Source of the DNA: Campylobacteraceae bacterium
GTDB taxonomy: Bacteria > Campylobacterota > Campylobacteria > Campylobacterales > Sulfurovaceae
DNA: 10,880 bases
NCBI GenBank assembly: GCA_026982175.1
Contig: JALSHP010000331.1
Span: 1-10,880, forward strand
Reading direction: 5' to 3'
Shown in pieces: positions 7,419-10,880 of this stretch (positions are counted from its first letter, which is position 1; every line of letters starts with the position of its first letter). A program made the translations under genes and the position numbers. A model generated the notes under the pieces. That model ran no database searches. It was not told where the DNA came from and was given only the letters and a program-made list of their open reading frames with translations.

Positions 7419-7427
7419 TGCTATAAT
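7419..7427 (+). promoter_or_regulatory. tyrA: tyrA promoter (extended -10, TGCTATAAT)
   Basis: TGCTATAAT is preceded by a run of six A and T-rich DNA, with no -35 box. The predicted start of transcription is near 7434, giving a leader of about 20 bases before the tyrA ATG. The ten-base string GTGCTATAAT occurs again at 8310-8319 downstream of tyrA. Confidence 0.7.
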
Positions 7428-7453
7428 CGCAAAAATAACTTTGAAGAGTCTCT

Positions 7454-8284
7454 ATGAATATTGGCATAATTGGTCTAGGATTAATGGGTGGTTCACTCGG
7501 TTTAGCACTCAAAAAATTTCCTCAAAAATACACAATCATTGGATACGACCACAACCCTACCCACCAAAAAGAGGCTCTGCGTCTTCAGTTAGTGGACAAA
7601 ATTAGTAGTGACTTCAACACCCTAAAAGCGTGTGATATCATTATTTTAACCATTCCTGTCGATGCCATTATTGCTACTACCCAAGAGCTAATAGATGTTC
7701 ATGACAAATGTACTATTATAGACTTTGGCAGTGCAAAAGAGAAAATATCCAATGCCATTCCAAATGCCATTCGTCCAAATTTTGTCACTGCTCACCCCAT
7801 GACAGGTACCGAAAAATTTGGTCCACAAGCTGCCATAGAAGAACTTTACGCTGAAAAAACCATGGTCATTTGTGACATTGAAAAGAGTGCCGAGTACCAA
7901 AAAGGGGTTGCTCTTACGCTATTTAAAGATATTGAAGCAAAGATTGTCTTTATGGATGCCAAAGAGCATGACCGTCACGCAGCATTCATCTCTCACATGC
8001 CCCATGCTGTCTCTTATGCCATTGCACAATCGGTCATGAAACAAGAAGACCCAAAAAGCATTCTCGCCCTTGCAGGTGGAGGCTTTAAAAGCATGAGTCG
8101 CATTGCTAAATCTTCACCCAATATGTGGGAAGACATTTTCAGACAAAACAAATCAAATCTTTTAGCCTCCATTGCAACCTTTAACCAAGAGATGCAACTC
8201 TGCCAAAAGCTCATAGAAGAAGATAATTGGGATGAACTCCACCAATGGATGAGTGAGGCAAATAAGCTTCATGAGATTCTTTAA
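7454..8284 (+). CDS. tyrA: Prephenate dehydrogenase TyrA
   Basis: This 276-residue cytoplasmic enzyme oxidatively decarboxylates prephenate to 4-hydroxyphenylpyruvate in tyrosine synthesis. A Rossmann domain (about 1-165) starts with the dinucleotide motif GLGLMGGSLG (7-16) and has an acidic residue (D32) at the end of the second strand, favouring NAD. The catalytic region shows TAHPMTGTEKFGP (112-124) with H114. The helical C-terminal domain has HDRHAAFISHMPHAVSYA (172-189) and GGGFKSMSRIA (208-218), both hallmarks of TyrA. It is a single-function form with no fused chorismate mutase and no ACT domain, and is of the usual length. A weak GAAGAG lies before the ATG. It diverges from bamA. Four of its five arginine codons are CGN, in contrast to the genes that follow. 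Confidence 0.95.
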   Translation: MNIGIIGLGLMGGSLGLALKKFPQKYTIIGYDHNPTHQKEALRLQLVDKISSDFNTLKACDIIILTIPVDAIIATTQELIDVHDKCTIIDFGSAKEKISNAIPNAIRPNFVTAHPMTGTEKFGPQAAIEELYAEKTMVICDIEKSAEYQKGVALTLFKDIEAKIVFMDAKEHDRHAAFISHMPHAVSYAIAQSVMKQEDPKSILALAGGGFKSMSRIAKSSPNMWEDIFRQNKSNLLASIATFNQEMQLCQKLIEEDNWDELHQWMSEANKLHEIL

Positions 8285-8310
8285 GAGTATTCAATACACT
8301 CCATAGTTTG

Positions 8311-8331
8311 TGCTATAATTATCCGTATAAT
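8311..8331 (+). promoter_or_regulatory. Promoter downstream of tyrA, upstream of a cut-off reading frame
   Basis: TGCTATAAT at 8311-8319 is a textbook extended -10 box for this phylum, and a second TATAAT follows at 8326-8331. A ribosome binding site AAGGA (8347-8351) and an ATG (8362) follow at normal spacing. The signals are as good as those of tyrA, yet the frame they serve is only 19 codons long. Confidence 0.65.
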
Positions 8332-8361
8332 AAAGCATCTAATTAAAAGGATTTAGTCATA

Positions 8362-8421
8362 ATGAAGCTTGAAGCGTTAAAGCCTTATCAAACAATTGAA
8401 AAAGATGAGATTAAAAATTAA
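8362..8421 (+). pseudogene. 19-codon reading frame, likely 5' remnant of an interrupted gene
   Basis: ATG 8362 opens MKLEALKPYQTIEKDEIKN and stops at TAA 8419-8421. The codons look like real, charged, helical protein (for example GAA GCG, AAG CCT), and the frame has a strong promoter and ribosome binding site, but no frame continues it into the AT-rich DNA downstream. I read it as the start of a chromosomal gene cut by arrival of the restriction-modification genes at about 8415-8425. I do not recognise the gene. It could instead be a genuine small protein or a leader peptide. Confidence in the frame itself is moderate, and confidence in the remnant interpretation is lower. Confidence 0.45.
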
Positions 8422-8486
8422 CTTTAGGTTATTAAATTAAATATATTCAAAAAGTATTACAATTTGACATATTTCTCATCTCTTTA

Positions 8487-8519
8487 AATAGTATTGATTA
8501 TAATATAATTAATACTATT
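8487..8519. promoter_or_regulatory. Near-perfect 33-bp palindrome in front of the methyltransferase gene
   Basis: Arms of 15 bases (8487-8501 and 8505-8519) are reverse complements at 14 of 15 positions around a 3-base centre. The sole mismatch is G8496 opposite T8510, which in RNA would be a permitted G-U pair. The outer nine bases are AATAGTATT / AATACTATT. The inner part contains two overlapping TATAAT strings (8499-8504 and 8504-8509), so it covers the probable -10 box. AAGGA (8521-8525) and the ATG (8532) follow at once. It could be an operator for a repressor or for the methyltransferase itself, or a hairpin in the leader RNA. Confidence 0.65.
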
Positions 8520-8531
8520 AAAGGATTCTCT

Positions 8532-9401
8532 ATGAGTACCCCTAACCTTTTTACAACATTTGAAATGAAAGAGTCTATGAATAAAAAAAAAGATAATAGC
8601 ATAGAGATAAATCGAGTCTATCAAGAAGATTGTCTCAAAGGTATGAAAAAAATTAAAGATAAATCTATAGATATGATTTTATGTGATTTACCTTATGGAA
8701 CAACGCAAAATAAATGGGATAGTGTTATTCCATTAGATAAACTTTGGCAAGAGTATCATAGAATTATTAAAGATAATGGAGCAATTGTTTTAACTTCACA
8801 AGGTATTTTTACAGCAAAATTAATTTTAAGTAATGAGATTTTTTTTAAATATAAAATAGTTTGGGAAAAATCAAAAGCAACTAATTTTTTAAATGCAAAA
8901 AAACAACCTCTTAGAAAACATGAAGATATTTGTATATTTTATAAAAAACCACCTACCTATAACCCTCAAATGGGAAAAGGAGAAGCATATAATAAAGGCT
9001 TTAGAAAAAATCAATTAACAGGAAGTTATGGTGATTTCAAATCTACAGAAGTCAAAAGTAGTGGAGAGAGATACCCTACAGATATAGTCTATTTTAAAAC
9101 AGCAGAGAGTGAGGGAAAAGTATATCATCCAACACAGAAACCTGTGGAACTTGGTAGATATTTAATTAGAACTTTTACAAATGAGGGAGATGTTGTTTTA
9201 GATAATACTTGTGGAAGTGGTAGCTTTTTAGTCTCTGCTATTTTAGAAAATAGAAACTTTATAGGTTTTGAAAAAAATGAAGGGGTACATCTTTTTAAAA
9301 ATCAAAAAATTGACTATATCAAAGTATGTGAACAGAGAATAGAAGAGGCATATAAAGAGCTTAGTGACTCTTTAGAATTAAAAAAGGCAAGTAGTGAGTA
9401 A
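8532..9401 (+). CDS. Beta-class DNA methyltransferase (N6-adenine or N4-cytosine) of a restriction-modification system
   Basis: This 289-residue DNA methyltransferase of the N6/N4 family has beta-type motif order. The catalytic motif IV DLPYGTTQNKWD (52-63, DLPY in place of the commoner DPPY) comes first. HPTQKPVEL (199-207, motif X region) and the S-adenosylmethionine-binding motif I DNTCGSGSF (224-232), with acidic E247 in FIGFEKNE, come last. Between them, 100-195 should hold the target-recognition part. ATG 8532 is chosen because AAGGA (8521-8525) is ideally spaced. Later ATGs are possible, since residues 1-24 are not conserved-looking. The last eight bases overlap the start of the nuclease-methyltransferase gene, so the two should be co-translated, protecting host DNA. 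Eight of nine arginine codons are AGA. The target sequence cannot be read from the gene. Confidence 0.92.
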   Translation: MSTPNLFTTFEMKESMNKKKDNSIEINRVYQEDCLKGMKKIKDKSIDMILCDLPYGTTQNKWDSVIPLDKLWQEYHRIIKDNGAIVLTSQGIFTAKLILSNEIFFKYKIVWEKSKATNFLNAKKQPLRKHEDICIFYKKPPTYNPQMGKGEAYNKGFRKNQLTGSYGDFKSTEVKSSGERYPTDIVYFKTAESEGKVYHPTQKPVELGRYLIRTFTNEGDVVLDNTCGSGSFLVSAILENRNFIGFEKNEGVHLFKNQKIDYIKVCEQRIEEAYKELSDSLELKKASSE

Positions 9402-10880
9402 AGTAACCTATAATGAGAGAAGTTGGGCTATTGATATAATCTCAGAAATAACTCTTTATTCATCTCAAATAAATAAGCCTATTAAAAGAGCAGGTGGAGA
9501 GACTACCATCAATACAGGTAAAAAAAGATTTTTCCCTGATGTTCTTCTCTATGGAGAAAACAGTGATATATTAATGGGATGGGAGTTAAAAATGCCTGAT
9601 ACCCCTATTTCAGATAGTGACTTTATTAATAATGCTAAGATAAAAGCAGAGATATTAGGATTAAATGGATTTCTTCTTTGGAATGCCAAAGAGGCGATAC
9701 TCTATCTTTTAAAAGATGACAACTATCTTCCCTCTAAAAACTGGGATACCTCAAAAGGACAAATTAACAAAAGAGAGGATGTTGAGAAATCAAGAGATAT
9801 ATGGATAGAGGCATTACATGAGATATTAAAAGATTTAAATAACTTATTTTTAGAGGGAACAATTCAACCTAAACTATTAATTGACTCTTTTAATGATACG
9901 TCTATCATTAAATTTATATTAGATAATGCTCTAGAGAATGCAAATAGTTTAGAAAAAGCTTCTAAAACCAATGCTAAATTTAGAGCTGAGGTGAATATAT
10001 GGTGGCGAATTTTTGAATATGAATATAAACCAAAAAGTAAATGGGAAGTCTTATCTGAGATTATTTTAATTAATTGGGTACATAAAACTCTTTTTGCTCA
10101 TATTTTAACTGCCTATAGAGATGATGCTAAAGCTGTTTATAGTATAGACGCATCAAGTACGCCACAAGAAGCAACTCAAATTTTCAATGATATATCATCA
10201 ACTTGTGATTTTTGGAACATATTTCAACCCCAATTAGGAGAAAAGTATATTTCTTCTCAATCTTGGAATAATATCGTTGAACTCAATCAACTTCTTAAAG
10301 ATGTAGAATTAGCTTCTATAGGACAAGATTTATTACAATCTATTTTAGAAGATGTTGTCTCTAGTTCCAAAAGAAAAGTAGCAGGACAATTTACTACACC
10401 AATGTTTTTAGCTAGATTACTAGTTCATTTTACTTTAAATGATTTAACTCAAACACTACACGACCCTTGTTGTGGAACAGGTACAATTGCTAGAGCAACA
10501 TATAATATAAAAAAAGAGATAGGAATAAATAGCACAGAAGCACTCTCTACTATTTTTGCAAGTGATAAAATATCTTTTCCTTTACAGATGGCAACATTAG
10601 CACTAACCGAAGCTAGAAATATCGGTAATATCATTCAAATCTTTAAAGAGGATGCTTCAGAACTTACTGTTGGTCAAGACATAGAATTAAGAGACCCTTA
10701 TAATGGTTCTCCTATTAATCTCACTTATATCCTTGTCTCTTCTATTGCTTCTAATTTACCATTTATTAGACAAGAAGATTTAAAGATTTTAAATCCGAAT
10801 ATTAGAAAAGATACAGAAAAGATAATAGAAAAATATTTAGGAAAAAAAGTAAAGCTAAATGCAAAAAGTGATTTATATGC
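9394..10880 (+). CDS. Type IIG-like restriction enzyme: PD-(D/E)XK nuclease fused to N6-adenine methyltransferase (3' end outside window)
   Basis: A frame without stops runs 495 codons from GTG 9394 (AAAGG at 9383-9387 upstream) to the window edge. The N-terminal domain has a nuclease core: E36 in AGGE, P48-D49 in FFPDVLLYG, and E64-x-K66 in GWELKMPD, a standard PD-(D/E)XK site, followed by LNGFLLWN. Residues about 130-325 look mainly helical. From 328 a methyltransferase domain begins: AGQFTTP (330-336, motif X type), DPCCGTGTIA (357-366, motif I) and SNLPF (453-457) at the place of motif IV, where NPPY/F is usual. NLPY/F also occurs in active rRNA adenine methylases, so activity is plausible. 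The target-recognition domain should lie beyond the window. The neighbouring methyltransferase and the gene overlap support a restriction-modification operon. Fourteen of 15 arginine codons are AGA. Confidence 0.87.
   Translation, partial: MSKVTYNERSWAIDIISEITLYSSQINKPIKRAGGETTINTGKKRFFPDVLLYGENSDILMGWELKMPDTPISDSDFINNAKIKAEILGLNGFLLWNAKEAILYLLKDDNYLPSKNWDTSKGQINKREDVEKSRDIWIEALHEILKDLNNLFLEGTIQPKLLIDSFNDTSIIKFILDNALENANSLEKASKTNAKFRAEVNIWWRIFEYEYKPKSKWEVLSEIILINWVHKTLFAHILTAYRDDAKAVYSIDASSTPQEATQIFNDISSTCDFWNIFQPQLGEKYISSQSWNNIVELNQLLKDVELASIGQDLLQSILEDVVSSSKRKVAGQFTTPMFLARLLVHFTLNDLTQTLHDPCCGTGTIARATYNIKKEIGINSTEALSTIFASDKISFPLQMATLALTEARNIGNIIQIFKEDASELTVGQDIELRDPYNGSPINLTYILVSSIASNLPFIRQEDLKILNPNIRKDTEKIIEKYLGKKVKLNAKSDLY

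Noticed and set aside
8285..8301. GAGTATT / AATACaCTC as a tyrA terminator
   Set aside because: The loop would be only about one base with a bulge in the stem, and no T-run follows.
8464..8469. Consensus -35 box TTGACA before the methyltransferase gene
   Set aside because: The TATAAT boxes lie 29 or more bases downstream, too far to pair with it, and no good -10 box sits at 16-18 bases.
10449..10634. 61-codon minus-strand frame
   Set aside because: It lies opposite motif I of the methyltransferase domain in the long plus-strand frame, whose recognisable motifs show that strand is the coding one.
8422..10880. CRISPR array, tRNA, integrase or transposase around the restriction-modification genes
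   Set aside because: No repeated spacers, no cloverleaf-like sequence and no recombinase motifs are seen. Any mobility genes would have to lie beyond the window.

Overview
The window is AT-rich bacterial DNA. Gene content and order point to the Campylobacterota (former Epsilonproteobacteria), probably a free-living, Sulfurimonas/Sulfurovum/Arcobacter-like lineage rather than Campylobacter or Helicobacter proper. The main reasons are an HsrA/CosR-type response regulator, the order folB - regulator - 2[4Fe-4S] ferredoxin - Ppx/GppA phosphatase (recalled for Campylobacter jejuni as folB-cosR-fdxB-phosphatase), and a divergent bamA/tyrA pair (also recalled from C. jejuni). Promoters of the form TGnTATAAT without a clear -35 box fit the same group. 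The genus is inferred, not proven.

Layout. Positions 1-96 (minus) hold the first 32 codons of a probable nadA (NAD synthesis). Divergent from it are plsY (181-792, phospholipid synthesis) and folB (792-1130, folate synthesis), which overlap by one base. An AT-rich promoter region with helically phased TTAA repeats precedes a response regulator/histidine kinase pair (1254-1925, 1904-3208). Then come a ferredoxin (3305-3556) and a Ppx/GppA family phosphatase (3567-5057). A hairpin terminator sits at the ppx end, where ppx converges on bamA (5085-7343, minus; outer-membrane protein assembly). bamA diverges from tyrA (7454-8284, tyrosine synthesis) across a two-way promoter region.

The accessory part starts after tyrA. 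A well-formed promoter and ribosome binding site lead into only 19 codons (8362-8421), which look like the cut-off start of a chromosomal gene. Next are an AT-rich spacer with a near-perfect 33-bp palindrome (8487-8519), a beta-class DNA methyltransferase (8532-9401), and, overlapping it by 8 bases, a long open frame (9394 to the window end). That frame combines an N-terminal PD-(D/E)XK nuclease, a helical middle and an N6-adenine methyltransferase domain, so the pair is best read as a Type IIG-like restriction-modification system. The last gene is cut by the window edge. Its arginine codons are almost all AGA, unlike tyrA next door, which suggests horizontal acquisition.

The two most interesting points are the HsrA/CosR-family regulator, which here keeps its phospho-acceptor aspartate and has an adjacent kinase although the pathogen orthologues are orphan and atypical, and the restriction-modification module with its palindromic control region and its apparent insertion into another gene.
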